A DNA stretch of 64,000 nucleotides from Paenibacillus oryzisoli (GCF_001653565.1 NZ_LYPB01000076.1:173628-237627); one strand, 5' to 3'. Counted from the first letter of the stretch, positions 15,877 through 25,306 are shown. Program-made: numbers and translations. The notes: a model not told the origin generated them from the letters alone.

Positions 15877-16684
15877 ATTATACGTCTCTTCAAATCGCGC
15901 CTTAAACGTTCGGAACATCCACAGATTCACATCCCACAAGTCCACGACCGCTTGCTGCGTGTAGGGTAAGACCTGCATATACGGCGGCGGTCCGAACTCA
16001 GGCGTTGAACGTCATCGTATCAGCGCCGGCATTGAATCGGTGCTGGCAGATCGACAACCATAAGCCGATGAATGTTTCCACATGCACGGCGAATTCTGGT
16101 GCCCGCGGGTCCGACACCTGCGGACCTTCCGGGTAGCCGACGCGCCCGTGGATGTGAATGGCGCGTGCTATGCTCAGCTGGACGTCTTCGTCCTGCGGAC
16201 TCGGCATGCTCTCGCAGGCTGCGCACCAATGGCTGAAGTCTGCGCCAATCGTAAGCGCCGGCAGCTGCCGCAACACGACCGCCGTATGCCACGGCGTGAA
16301 AAAAGCTCTCCCGCGATGCGTCTCTTGCGCGATCGGAATCCCGATCTCTTGCTCGACACGCAGCGCCGCTTCAAATAAGCGCAGCTGCTCATCGGCAGAC
16401 ATGCGATCTGCAGCGCTGTGCGAATTAATCAAATCAGGTCGCAGCTCAGCTGCGCGCAGGACCTGCTCACGGAAGGATTGTATGTGATTCGGGCTACGCG
16501 TCACCACTTGTGCGATGAATGACAAGTTCATGTCATCCAAATTTTGTCGAAACTGCGTATCATCCTTAGCATTAGCAGGAGGTATGTACTCGACGCCGTA
16601 ATAACCGGCCGCTGCGATTTGCTCCAATTTCCCCTCCCAACTACCGTTCCATTCCCACAAGGATTTATATCCGTTTAATTGCAT
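15874..16684 (-). pseudogene. Sugar phosphate isomerase/epimerase-like protein, frameshifted near the 3' end
   Basis: From ATG 16684 the protein reads as a TIM-barrel isomerase (GYKSLWEWNGSWEGKLEQIA, then AGYYGVEYI, INSHSAADRM, PIAQETHRGRAFFTPWHTA, IGADFSHWC, IHIHGRVGYPEGPQV) and stops at 15998 after MTFNA. One extra base near 16003 causes the stop: without it the reading continues as NPEFGPPPYMQVLPYT, QQAVVDLWDVNLWMFR and TFKARFEETYN to TGA at 15874, the normal family ending. The intact frame would give about 269 residues. The truncated 228-residue product lacks the last barrel part. GC content is higher than in neighbouring genes. It follows the AraC gene on the same strand by 100 bp. Confidence 0.8.
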
Positions 16685-16785
16685 ATCCAGTGCTCCTTAT
16701 CTCATAACTCTTTAGAAATATCTATGAGTATAGAAGACGCGACACCATAATGCTTAGCGTTTCATCAGAAATATCCAACCTATTC

Positions 16786-17685
16786 TCACCAAGATAGATG
16801 TCTGTAGGCAGTGGGAGATAAATTCGTCCACCGTTTGAATTGTTTGCTGAATTGCGACAAATCCTTGTACCCCAGTTGCTCGGCGATATGTTCGATAGAA
16901 AGCGTTGGGTCTATGAGCATGAGCTTAGCTTGACGCAGCTTGATCGTGCTCAAGTAATGCCGAGGGGACACTCCATAAGCTTTGTGAAAAACACGATTAC
17001 AATGTGCAGGACTATAACCGAGCTCCTTGGCCATGGATGTGATTCGGAAAGGTTCCTGCCCTTGTAACAGCGTAGATGCTTGCTCTTCTATAAGACCTGC
17101 AAGCTGTGCAGCTAAGCCAGAATCGCTTATTTGGTGAGGAGAAACCACTGTTTCCTCGAGTAATACTTCGCTTAACGCGGTGAAAATTCGGAATGAAGCA
17201 TGCATCGTCTGCAACTTCAGACTCAATCCGCTGGAGGTATTTTCTCTGGCTATTTGCGCGAGATCCATAAGTATAGGACGGAGTAAACTCTCCAATTTGC
17301 TGCCGGAAGGGTGAACGATTTGCCCAATTTGACTTAATTGCTGACGAAACCAAGGATCAGTAACCTCCACATGCACACACACATACTCCATCATGGTATC
17401 ATCGACAGCACCTAAGCTTGCATGCACTTCATTTGGCAGTATCCATACTAAATCCCCTTGCTCTTGAACAAAATGCTTGTCGCCAACTCGCATCCGTTGT
17501 GAACCCTCTAAGACAAGATTAAGCTCAAACATCGGATGTTGATGCTCGGGAAATGACCACTGCGCGTTAACCTTGCGAACATGCGCGGCAAAGATCCGGA
17601 AAGATGCCTGTACATCAGGCAGCATACTGCCATAAACGACATTATCGAGACCCGTGGGTAAGGATTCTTGTTGAAATTCTTTCAT
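16786..17685 (-). CDS. AraC-family regulator with cupin sensor domain
   Basis: 299 residues. The N-terminal half is a cupin-type ligand-binding domain (SFPEHQHPMFELNLVLEGSQ, then GDLVWILPNEVH, about 45-110). The C-terminal 100 residues carry two helix-turn-helix motifs of the AraC type (GYSPAHCNRVFHKAYGVSPR and LGYKDLSQFSKQFKRWT, LSPTAYR). Regulators of this design usually control an adjacent sugar gene. Candidates are the isomerase-like gene downstream and the divergent GH52 xylosidase 176 bp away. Confidence 0.88.
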   Translation of the reverse strand: MKEFQQESLPTGLDNVVYGSMLPDVQASFRIFAAHVRKVNAQWSFPEHQHPMFELNLVLEGSQRMRVGDKHFVQEQGDLVWILPNEVHASLGAVDDTMMEYVCVHVEVTDPWFRQQLSQIGQIVHPSGSKLESLLRPILMDLAQIARENTSSGLSLKLQTMHASFRIFTALSEVLLEETVVSPHQISDSGLAAQLAGLIEEQASTLLQGQEPFRITSMAKELGYSPAHCNRVFHKAYGVSPRHYLSTIKLRQAKLMLIDPTLSIEHIAEQLGYKDLSQFSKQFKRWTNLSPTAYRHLSW

Positions 17686-17820
17686 ATATAGAGACTCCTT
17701 TAGGAAAGATTATGATCGGTTTGTTACGATAACTATCTCACTAAAATAGCTTGGAATCAAATGTTTCTTTTGTCCAAATGAAAGATCATATTGCCCATGG
17801 GTTCTGGGTTTTGATCGTTG

Positions 17821-17826
17821 TATAAT
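17821..17826 (+). promoter_or_regulatory. Candidate -10 box of the xylosidase gene
   Basis: A consensus TATAAT lies 35 bp before the ATG. No good -35 box is found at 16-18 bp spacing, which suggests activator dependence, for instance on the divergent AraC-type protein. Confidence 0.45.
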
Positions 17827-17860
17827 AAGGGCAAATAACAGAGAGGAGCATCATCCTGAT

Positions 17861-19972
17861 ATGAAGAATCAATTTTTCAACGCACACCATTCGCCTATAG
17901 GCGCATTTGCAAGCTTTACTCTTGGATTTCCAGGCAAAAGTGGAGGCTTTGATCTCGAACAAGCGCGTCCGCCAAAGCAAAATATATATATTGGGCTAGA
18001 AAAAATCCAAGGCGGCACTTATGACGCATTGCCTTTCTTCGAGTATGTTAGCGAGGACGAAAGCCTCCGTTATGATATCGAGAATCCGGATCCAAAGCCG
18101 AATAAAAAGAAAACGGTATTCCCTTTTGCACAAGAGGAGATTCAACGAGAATTCAATGTCAGCACAGATACGTGGAAAGCCGGCGATTTGACATTCAGTC
18201 TTATTTCTCCCGCACAGTCTGTACCTGATCCAACTACAGCAAGTGAAGAGGAGTTACGTTTAGCACTCGTCCCAGCCGTTCTTGCCAAAATAACTGTCGA
18301 TAATACCAAAGGAACGGCTTCTAGAAGAGTGTTCTTCGGGTATCAGGGAACAGATCCATACAGTGCAATGCGCAGGTTGGATGATACAATGGAGGGCGCC
18401 GCGGGAATAGGTCAAGGCCGAATTACGGCGATTGTTTCGAAGGATCCTGAAGTACGTTCAGGTCTCTACTTTAGTATCGAAGATATTTTGAAAATGGAAA
18501 TTGTAGGAAATTTGACCTTCGGCCTCGGCACGGTTGGAGCTTTATACGCTGATACACCTGCTGGTGAGAAACGCACCTATGCATTCGCAATTTGTTTCCA
18601 TCGCGGAGGCATTGTTACTGCGGGTCGTGATGCATCCTATACGTACGCACGTTTATTTAAGAATATTGAAGCCGTTGCTGATTACGCGTTAGGTAATTTC
18701 GATAAGTTAACAGCACTAGCTCAAAGCTCAGACGCTAACATCGCAAATTCTCGCTTATCGGCTGATCAAAAGTTCATGCTGGCTCATGCGATACGCAGCT
18801 ATAATGGGAACACGCAGCTTCTAGATATGGATGATGAACCATTCTGGATCGTAAATGAAGGCGAATACCGAATGATGAACACGTTCGATTTGACAGTCGA
18901 TCAGTTGTTCTATGAGCTAGCGGTCAATCCTTGGACGGTTCGTAATGAACTTGATATGTTCGTGAAACGGTATAGTTACGAAGACAGGGTTAGTTTCCCA
19001 GGCGATCCTACGGAATACCCCGGTGGCATTTCGTTTACGCATGATATGGGCGTGGCTAATACACTTTCTCGCGCAGGGTACTCGGCTTATGAACTATATG
19101 GTTTGGACGACTGTTTTTCCCATATGACACATGAGCAATTAGTGAATTGGACGTTATGTGGAGCAACGTATGCAGCGCATACCGACGATCAAGCGTGGCT
19201 GCAAGCGAATCTTACGATTTTCGAAAAATGTTTAACGAGTATGCTCCATCGCGATCATCCGAACCCAGAACTGCGCAATGGGATTATGTCTTTAGACAGC
19301 ACGCGCACGATGGGCGGAGCAGAAATCACCACGTATGACAGTTTAGATGTCTCGCTAGGACAATCCCGTAATAATATTTATATGGCGGGCAAATGTTGGG
19401 CGGCTTACGTGGCGATGGAAACGATTTTTGCTCAAAACGGCAGAGAAGATCTAGCTTTGATCGCAAGTGAACAAGCTCTTAAATGTGCACAAACGGTAAC
19501 GTCATTCGTTACTGCAGATGGTTATATTCCAGCTGTAGTCGGTGAAGGCAATGATTCCAAAATCATTCCAGCGATTGAAGGCTTAGTTTTCCCTTACTTC
19601 ACGGGCAATAAATCTGCCTTAGATGCCAATGGTCGGTATGGTTTTTATATCGAAGCGTTGAAAAAACATCTGGATGTTGTCCTTGTTGAAGGTACTTGCC
19701 TATTCACTGATGGCGGTTGGAAACTTTCCTCGACGAGCAATAACTCCTGGTTAAGTAAAATTTATTTGTGCCAATTCGTCGCACGCGAAATCCTAGATCT
19801 ACCTTGGGATGAAACGGGAGCAGCTGCGGATGCAGCCCATGTTGCTTGGCTAACACACCCAACTTTATCCATTTGGAGCTGGAGTGATCAAATTATCTCC
19901 GGTGAAATTACGGGTAGTAAGTATTACCCGCGCGGTGTAACGAGCATTTTATGGCTGCAAGAAACGAAATAA
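17861..19972 (+). CDS. GH52 beta-xylosidase
   Basis: 703 residues, the usual family length, with no signal peptide, so cytoplasmic. The N-terminal FFNAHHSPIGAFASFTLGFP and the DLEQARPPKQN segment are diagnostic of GH52. The catalytic nucleophile lies in VNEGEYRMMNTFDLTVDQ (Glu335, the same number as in the characterised Geobacillus XynB2). The acid/base aspartate lies in TYDSLDVSLGQ (Asp493 or Asp496). The C-terminus STSNNSWLSKIYLCQF, then WSWSDQI and YPRGVTSILW, is intact. GH52 enzymes release xylose from imported xylo-oligosaccharides with retention of configuration. GAGAGGAG precedes ATG 17861. It is monocistronic and closed by a strong terminator. Confidence 0.96.
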   Translation: MKNQFFNAHHSPIGAFASFTLGFPGKSGGFDLEQARPPKQNIYIGLEKIQGGTYDALPFFEYVSEDESLRYDIENPDPKPNKKKTVFPFAQEEIQREFNVSTDTWKAGDLTFSLISPAQSVPDPTTASEEELRLALVPAVLAKITVDNTKGTASRRVFFGYQGTDPYSAMRRLDDTMEGAAGIGQGRITAIVSKDPEVRSGLYFSIEDILKMEIVGNLTFGLGTVGALYADTPAGEKRTYAFAICFHRGGIVTAGRDASYTYARLFKNIEAVADYALGNFDKLTALAQSSDANIANSRLSADQKFMLAHAIRSYNGNTQLLDMDDEPFWIVNEGEYRMMNTFDLTVDQLFYELAVNPWTVRNELDMFVKRYSYEDRVSFPGDPTEYPGGISFTHDMGVANTLSRAGYSAYELYGLDDCFSHMTHEQLVNWTLCGATYAAHTDDQAWLQANLTIFEKCLTSMLHRDHPNPELRNGIMSLDSTRTMGGAEITTYDSLDVSLGQSRNNIYMAGKCWAAYVAMETIFAQNGREDLALIASEQALKCAQTVTSFVTADGYIPAVVGEGNDSKIIPAIEGLVFPYFTGNKSALDANGRYGFYIEALKKHLDVVLVEGTCLFTDGGWKLSSTSNNSWLSKIYLCQFVAREILDLPWDETGAAADAAHVAWLTHPTLSIWSWSDQIISGEITGSKYYPRGVTSILWLQETK

Positions 19973-19981
19973 TGGACTCCG

Positions 19982-20016
19982 AGCAACTAAAGCGAATCGC
20001 TTTGGTTGCTTTTTTG
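19982..20016 (+). terminator. Rho-independent terminator after the xylosidase gene
   Basis: AGCAACtAAAGCGA pairs with TCGCTTTgGTTGCT and is followed by TTTTTGTT. Confidence 0.9.
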
Positions 20017-20075
20017 TTGGTACTATTTGTAAAATGGAAGAGATAAGCTTCGTTCGATTGGAGGTAATTGAACCT

Positions 20076-20525
20076 ATGAAGAAAGAAATCTCAGCAGGCG
20101 GTGTCGTTTACCGACAAATTGGCGATGATTTTCAAATATTACTCATCGAAGATCGTTATCGGAAACTGGCTTTTGCGAAAGGTCGTATGGAGGCTGGGGA
20201 AACGATCGAGCAAGCGGCGCTTCGAGAAATAAAAGAAGAAACCAATATTGATGGCAAGATCATACAGCCGCTTATCATCAATTATTATCAGTTCGAGCAC
20301 ACGGAACATGGACAAGTCGAGAAGGAAACTCATTATTATTTAGTCGAAGCCCTCAGTGGCGAGCTCAAAGCTCAAACGGAGGAAATTCGGGGAGTCAAAT
20401 GGCATGGCGCGGCGGATGTATGGGCCGAACACAATTTGAATGGCTATGAGAATAATCGTGGAATTCTGAGAATGGCCCTTGAAATCTTGGGATTTCTAGG
20501 TGAAGAGGACGAGATGAATGTATAA
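20076..20525 (+). CDS. Nudix hydrolase
   Basis: 149 residues. A complete Nudix box is visible: GRMEAGETIEQAALREIKEETNI, matching GX5EX7REUXEEXGU except for the last-but-one position. These enzymes cleave nucleoside diphosphates linked to another group. The short AKGRMEAGE form resembles the MutT/diadenosine polyphosphate-hydrolase type. ATG 20076 has GGAGGT ten bases upstream. Its TAA overlaps the ATG of the next gene. Confidence 0.88.
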   Translation: MKKEISAGGVVYRQIGDDFQILLIEDRYRKLAFAKGRMEAGETIEQAALREIKEETNIDGKIIQPLIINYYQFEHTEHGQVEKETHYYLVEALSGELKAQTEEIRGVKWHGAADVWAEHNLNGYENNRGILRMALEILGFLGEEDEMNV

Positions 20526-20725
20526 TGAAAGCGTATAGATTTGGTTATGTGTTGGTGACCACTTGGCTGATTTGGATATTCTATGGTTATATCAATTATA
20601 ACGATGTAGACGAAGAGAATAACATGTATCTAATTTTAGCGATGACGGGATTGGGGCTTATTCTTTTTCCGATTTATTTTATTGGCGTTTATTTGTATGG
20701 CGTTTTGATGAAAAGAAAAAATTAG
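20525..20725 (+). CDS. Two-helix membrane protein, unknown function
   Basis: 66 residues beginning in the stop codon of the Nudix gene (TAATG), so translation is coupled. Two hydrophobic helices (about 7-24 and 36-60) are separated by an acidic loop (NDVDEENN), and the C-terminus is basic. I recognise no family. Confidence 0.65.
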   Translation: MKAYRFGYVLVTTWLIWIFYGYINYNDVDEENNMYLILAMTGLGLILFPIYFIGVYLYGVLMKRKN

Positions 20726-20801
20726 TTTAATGCGACTTGGAAAGAGTCGATACAATCCTTGTGGACGATATCATGTGTGAACAACTAGGGAGGCGAAACA
20801 T

Positions 20802-21383
20802 ATGAATATGAAAAACGAATTACCGCAGCTGCACTTCCAAGATCAACTTGCTTTTGAACAGTGGCTTGCGATCAATCATAACACATCACCAGGCATCCGA
20901 TTGCAAATCGCAAAGAAAGGTGCTCGCATCCAAACAGTTTCTTACGATCAGGCTCTCGAGAGCGCGTTGTGTTATGGGTGGATAGACAGCCAGAAAGAAA
21001 AGGCGGACGAGCAGTCTTGGCTGCAACGATTTACACCGCGCGGTGCTCGAAGTATTTGGTCCAAAGTCAATAAAGACAAGGCTGAGACGCTGATTGCCAA
21101 TGGACGAATGAAGCCCTCTGGCTTGAAGGCGATAGAGTCTGCGAAGAAGAATGGGCAGTGGGAGAAAGCGTATGAATCGCAAAGCAATGCATCCATTCCA
21201 GAGGATTTTGCGTTGGAACTGGAGAGAAATAGCGCAGCCAAAGCATTCTATGAGACGCTGGATCGACAAAATAAATATGCCATTACGTTCCGAATTCATA
21301 CAGCTAAGAAGCAAGAAACCCGTGTAAAGCGGATCCAAGAGTTTATTGGGATGCTGGAAAATGGGGAGAAGATTTATCCGTAG
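20802..21383 (+). CDS. YdeI/OmpD-associated family protein
   Basis: 193 residues with the family pattern: LHFQDQLAFEQWLAINH, a central LESALCYGWIDSQK followed by WLQRFTPRGARSIWSKVNKDKAETLI, and a C-terminal RIHTAKKQETRVKRIQEFI region. The family is widespread and poorly understood; some members are linked to bacteriocin or peptide resistance. ATG 20802 is eight bases after GGGAGG. It is followed 30 bp later by the AlaX-like gene and may share a transcript. Confidence 0.85.
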   Translation: MNMKNELPQLHFQDQLAFEQWLAINHNTSPGIRLQIAKKGARIQTVSYDQALESALCYGWIDSQKEKADEQSWLQRFTPRGARSIWSKVNKDKAETLIANGRMKPSGLKAIESAKKNGQWEKAYESQSNASIPEDFALELERNSAAKAFYETLDRQNKYAITFRIHTAKKQETRVKRIQEFIGMLENGEKIYP

Positions 21384-21413
21384 ACCTTCACAAACAGAGA
21401 GGAAACGAACATC

Positions 21414-22586
21414 ATGACGAATAAGCTTTACTATAAAAATGCCTATCAACAGGAATGGCAAACGACGATCATTCAAAAAATGGAACGCGAAGATGGCCAG
21501 TATGTTCTCTTGGAGAAGACTGCGTTTTACCCGCATGGTGGTGGACAGCCTTGTGATGCTGGGAACATCAATGGTATTCCTGTCCTGGATGTGCTACTGG
21601 AGGAGGACGAAGTTCTACATAAGCTAGCTCGGATGCCTGAAGATACGCAAGTAAATTGTAAGCTGGACTGGCAACTTCGATTCGATCATATGCAGCAGCA
21701 TAGCGGGCAACATTTACTTTCGGCCGTATGCCGAGATCTGTTTGGGGCTAATACGGTGAGTTTTCATCTCGGCACGGACTACTGCACAATCGATGTCGAG
21801 ACACAAGATCTTGAACCAAGTAAATTGGCAGCGATTGAGATTGAGGTGAATCGTAAGATTTATGAGAACCGGTCGATCAGCAGCTATTTCGTTACACCTG
21901 AAGAGTTAGCCCTGTTGCCGCTTGTCAAACAACCTAAGGTGACGAAGGACATTCGCATTGTTGAGATCAGTGGCGTGGAGTATAACGCATGCGGAGGTAC
22001 GCACGTTTCGTCAACAGGCGAAATCGGGATGATTAAGCTTTTGAAAACAGAGAAGCAAAAGGGTAACATCCGGATTTATTTCCTTTGTGGCTTTCGTGCG
22101 TTAGCTGAATTTAACGAGAATGTAAGAATTCTGGGGGCAGTGTCTGGTAAATTCAATACGGGTAGAGATGAAATCATGGATCGTATTACGAAGTGGGAAC
22201 ATGAGCACAAGCTTGTTCAAACTGAGTTAGCCGGGCTGAAAGAGAAACTGGATGAATACTTGGCGCAGGATATGTTGGTAGGGAGTCAGGAAGTCATCGC
22301 ACAACAGTTCGACGATACATCATTAAAGGACATGCAGAATTTATCAACGAAGGTTGCTTCAAAGACAGATTTGCCAATCTTGTTCCTCAGTACTTCTGAG
22401 AATAAAGTCGTATTTGCACACAGTGGCCAGTATGCACAAGCTTGCGGTGCCTTCTTCAAAGCTCATCTAGGAAACTACAACGGCAAAGGCGGAGGCAGCG
22501 ATAAATTAGCACAAGCGGGGTTTACAAGCAGTGAAGATGCTTTAGCCTTTTACAACTTTGCGGTAGCGCAATTGAGAGGAAAATAA
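21414..22586 (+). CDS. AlaX-like alanyl-tRNA editing protein with DHHA1 domain
   Basis: 390 residues. The N-terminal part resembles the second additional (tRNA editing) domain of AlaRS: FYPHGGGQPCDAG, the zinc ligands HMQQHSGQH and CGGTHV. A coiled-coil linker follows (about 235-290). The C-terminal DHHA1-like part ends with NGKGGGSDKLAQAGF. This is the free-standing long AlaX form, which hydrolyses Ser-tRNA(Ala) or Gly-tRNA(Ala) in trans. There is no aminoacylation domain. AGAGAGG precedes ATG 21414. Confidence 0.9.
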   Translation: MTNKLYYKNAYQQEWQTTIIQKMEREDGQYVLLEKTAFYPHGGGQPCDAGNINGIPVLDVLLEEDEVLHKLARMPEDTQVNCKLDWQLRFDHMQQHSGQHLLSAVCRDLFGANTVSFHLGTDYCTIDVETQDLEPSKLAAIEIEVNRKIYENRSISSYFVTPEELALLPLVKQPKVTKDIRIVEISGVEYNACGGTHVSSTGEIGMIKLLKTEKQKGNIRIYFLCGFRALAEFNENVRILGAVSGKFNTGRDEIMDRITKWEHEHKLVQTELAGLKEKLDEYLAQDMLVGSQEVIAQQFDDTSLKDMQNLSTKVASKTDLPILFLSTSENKVVFAHSGQYAQACGAFFKAHLGNYNGKGGGSDKLAQAGFTSSEDALAFYNFAVAQLRGK

Positions 22587-22609
22587 GGAAGATCGTTTGG
22601 AGGGATGTT

Positions 22610-23059
22610 GTGAAGAAACGATTAACCATTTTTTTCGTAGCAGCTTTGTTAGTCATTGGGGTTTATTTTATTTCGGATCTCTTTAGGTCCGAGCCACCTA
22701 AACCGACAATTATGGCTGGCGATAAGAAAATTGCTTTCGCACAAGGTTCTTATTGTTGGTCTGGTTTCCTTAGGGGTGAGTGCGCGGATATGGTTGCTCC
22801 CCGAGAACTTATTCATTATGCGGGGTTGCACCCCGTTGTGGTCTCGCCAGAATCCCAAATAACAATTAAATTTAGAGTTAAGCCGAAGCAAAATTCATTA
22901 GGTGTTCAGTTATGGACAAATGACAATATGTCCCCTGAAACTGTACAACTTAAGAATCAAATGTTGACGGTACCTAAAGAGAAAGGCGTGTACATATACG
23001 GGGTTTCCGCAAATTGGCGGAAAGGAAGTTCCGTTTATTTTTTTGTGATAGAGGTTTAA
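22610..23059 (+). CDS. Membrane-anchored extracytoplasmic protein, unknown function
   Basis: 149 residues from a GTG at 22610 after GGAGGG. An N-terminal membrane helix is followed by an extracytoplasmic beta domain containing AQGSYCWSGFLRGECAD, with two cysteines that could form a disulfide, and GVYIYGVSANWRKGSSVYFF near the end. The pattern resembles small secreted Bacillus proteins without assigned function. It is 23 bp after the AlaX-like gene. Confidence 0.65.
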   Translation: MKKRLTIFFVAALLVIGVYFISDLFRSEPPKPTIMAGDKKIAFAQGSYCWSGFLRGECADMVAPRELIHYAGLHPVVVSPESQITIKFRVKPKQNSLGVQLWTNDNMSPETVQLKNQMLTVPKEKGVYIYGVSANWRKGSSVYFFVIEV

Positions 23060-23083
23060 TAAATCAATTCTTTCTAAAAAAAC

Positions 23084-23127
23084 TTGCTACTCGTTTGAAT
23101 TAGCGCTATTATAGACTCATAAAGTCT
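23084..23127 (+). promoter_or_regulatory. Promoter and candidate operator of the Rrf2-type regulator
   Basis: TTGCTA (23084-23089), a 17-bp spacer and TATTAT (23107-23112) make a plausible sigma-A promoter. An inverted repeat AGACT-CATAA-AGTCT (23113-23127) starts right after the -10 box, where a repressor would block transcription. A related stretch ATTAAGAGTCTATTAAGTCTCTAAT occurs upstream of the flavoprotein gene (23579-23603), so the regulator may control both itself and that gene (inference). Confidence 0.55.
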
Positions 23128-23148
23128 TTGATTGATTGAGGTGTGATA

Positions 23149-23547
23149 ATGAAATACTCACAAGCGACCGATTATGCCCTTCATGCGATGCTCTATCTGG
23201 TACACTCCGGACCTGATAAGCCTGTTGGCGTGCAAGTGCTTGCTGAGAAGCTTAGCGTTTCACAGACATATTTATCTAAATTGATGACGAAGCTTGTCAA
23301 AGCCGGATTGATCCAGTCTTCACCTGGAGCTAACGGTGGCTATCGCGTCAAACCTAATTACGGAGATATCTCCTTTCTTGATATCATTCGTGCCATTGAA
23401 GGAATCGCTTCGCTATTCGAATGCAGCTTTAATCATGGGAGTGAATGTCAGATTCAACAAGTCGTGATGGATGCGGAACGCCAGTTGGAACAATATTTGG
23501 GAAATAAGAAAATTGCGGATTTAGTTAAGCCCGGGGAGACGGAGTAG
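23149..23547 (+). CDS. Rrf2-family transcriptional regulator
   Basis: 132 residues with the MKYSQATDYALHAMLYLV opening and the winged helix VGVQVLAEKLSVSQTYLSKLMTKL. The C-terminus has FECSFNHGSECQI with only two cysteines, so it lacks the three-cysteine iron-sulfur ligand set of IscR and NsrR and is closer to the YwnA/CymR-like branch. ATG 23149 lies five bases after GAGGTG. It is followed 81 bp later by a thioredoxin-reductase-like gene, its probable target. Confidence 0.88.
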   Translation: MKYSQATDYALHAMLYLVHSGPDKPVGVQVLAEKLSVSQTYLSKLMTKLVKAGLIQSSPGANGGYRVKPNYGDISFLDIIRAIEGIASLFECSFNHGSECQIQQVVMDAERQLEQYLGNKKIADLVKPGETE

Positions 23548-23628
23548 GATCCGTCCTTTTTTTAAGGTCTATTATGGATATTAAGAGTCTATTAAGTCTC
23601 TAATATGAATAAGGGAGAGGAATTTAAT

Positions 23629-24555
23629 ATGAAAATGACGATGAACTATGATTGTGTGATTATTGGTGGAGGTCCTGCAGGTCTTAATGCAGCATTGGTA
23701 CTGGGGCGAGCAAGAAAGAATGTGATGCTTATTGATGAGGGGCAACCTCGCAATCAGGTTACTCGTGAATCGCATGGTTTCCTTACACGGGACGGGATCA
23801 AACCAAGCGAGTTTCGGCGGATTGCAATCGAACAGATTCGCGCGTATCCATCTGTTGATTTCGCGTCCGATACAGCAGTATCCCTAACGGGAAGCGATGG
23901 GGATTTTCTAATTACGACGGCTCAGGGATTGAGGTTCCAAGGCAAGAAGGTGCTTTTTGCAGTAGGGAAAAAAGACGCTCCCTTGGATATTAACGGTTTG
24001 GCCGAGGTATACGGCAAGAGTGCATTCGTGTGTCCGTATTGTGATGGTTGGGAGCTGAGGGATCAATCTCTCGTCGTCATTGTGAATGGAGCAAAGGCGT
24101 TTCACTTCGCGAAAGTAATCTCAGGTTGGACGAGTCGGTTCACCATCTGCACGAATGGTCCTCACGGCTTGTCAGATGCTGAACGAGAGGAACTCCAACA
24201 ACACAACGTACCGCTCTACGATGTACCCATTCGTACGATAGTTTCGAAGGAAGGCCAAGTTCAACATGTCGAGCTAGAGGATGGAACACAGCTTCCTTGT
24301 ACAGGTATTTTCTTTGGCCCGAAACTTGTAATTGGATCCGAGTTGCCGCAAAGTATCGGTTGTGCGATGACAGAGTTAGGGACCGTAGTGGTTGACAATC
24401 TAGGTAAGACGAATGTTCCTGGAATCTATAGTGCTGGAGATGCGGCATCAGAGATGCAACAACTGATTATGGCTGCCTCGTTAGGCGCATTAGCAGGTAT
24501 CGCAATAAACAGTGAATTGCTCATGGAGAATTGGGAGAAGGCGAGTAAGCAGTAA
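23629..24555 (+). CDS. Thioredoxin-reductase-like FAD/NAD(P) oxidoreductase
   Basis: About 308 residues. N-terminal FAD motif VIIGGGPAGLNAALVLGRA, a redox-active type CPYCDGWE cysteine pair in the middle, and the C-terminal FAD motif GIYSAGDAA. The NAD(P)-binding region between them is shortened and its GxGxxA motif is poor (VVIVNGAKAF), unlike classical TrxB. Such proteins are often encoded beside Rrf2 regulators and serve unknown thiol or flavin acceptors. ATG 23629 is eight bases after GGGAGAGG. The methyltransferase gene follows 31 bp later. Confidence 0.85.
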   Translation: MKMTMNYDCVIIGGGPAGLNAALVLGRARKNVMLIDEGQPRNQVTRESHGFLTRDGIKPSEFRRIAIEQIRAYPSVDFASDTAVSLTGSDGDFLITTAQGLRFQGKKVLFAVGKKDAPLDINGLAEVYGKSAFVCPYCDGWELRDQSLVVIVNGAKAFHFAKVISGWTSRFTICTNGPHGLSDAEREELQQHNVPLYDVPIRTIVSKEGQVQHVELEDGTQLPCTGIFFGPKLVIGSELPQSIGCAMTELGTVVVDNLGKTNVPGIYSAGDAASEMQQLIMAASLGALAGIAINSELLMENWEKASKQ

Positions 24556-24586
24556 ATAGGAATAGCAAGAAGGGAGAATGTCTTAT

Positions 24587-25306
24587 ATGAACGATAACTT
24601 AACTCATAACTCAGAAATGGCTCATCATTATGAAACCAACGCACGAATCTCGATACCCTCGTATGACGCGTTATTTGGGATGGTACAGTCTTATTTTCGA
24701 GCTGAACTAAATGGTGAAGTGGGTTCGGTGTTGGTCATCGGAGCAGGTGGGGGGAATGAACTCACCGCATGGGGACCAACTAATCCTGCATGGACCTTCA
24801 CAGGCGTGGATATTTCAGAAGACATGCTGAAGATTGCAAAGTTTAAAACTAATCAACTGGGATTGTCTAGTCGGGTGAATCTCATTCATGGAACGATTCA
24901 TGATGTGCCAGAAGTTGACGCGGTATTCGATGTCGCAAGCTGTATTTTGGTTCTGCATTTTATCGACAAAGTACAAGAAAAGAGGGAACTGCTCAAAGGA
25001 ATTCATTCGCGGTTGAAACCAGGAGCTCCATTTGTACTTGTTACTGCGTACGGGGATCGTGATGGTTCCGAACTAAAGGACAGATTGCATGTTTGGAGAA
25101 GCTTCTGGTTGGATGCGGGGAAATCGCCTACCACGGTCAATGAGATGGTAAAAACGGGGATTATGAAAATATCCTTCATGCCTGAGGAGCAAATCGAGGA
25201 GTTACTGCAAGATTCCGGCTTTACGCATATTACGAAATTCTTTGTGACAGGACTATTCGGCGGTTGGATGTGTCATGCAGGAAGTCATAGCGTGGACAGC
25301 GAATGA
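24587..25306 (+). CDS. Class I SAM-dependent methyltransferase
   Basis: About 239 residues. The SAM-binding motif I is VLVIGAGGGNELTAWG, motif II FTGVDISEDML and the post-motif strand FDVASCILVLHF. This is the class I Rossmann methyltransferase fold; the methyl acceptor is unknown. ATG 24587 is preferred over 24578 because AAGGGAG (24570-24576) is then ten bases away. It is probably co-transcribed with the Rrf2 and flavoprotein genes. Confidence 0.85.
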   Translation: MNDNLTHNSEMAHHYETNARISIPSYDALFGMVQSYFRAELNGEVGSVLVIGAGGGNELTAWGPTNPAWTFTGVDISEDMLKIAKFKTNQLGLSSRVNLIHGTIHDVPEVDAVFDVASCILVLHFIDKVQEKRELLKGIHSRLKPGAPFVLVTAYGDRDGSELKDRLHVWRSFWLDAGKSPTTVNEMVKTGIMKISFMPEEQIEELLQDSGFTHITKFFVTGLFGGWMCHAGSHSVDSE

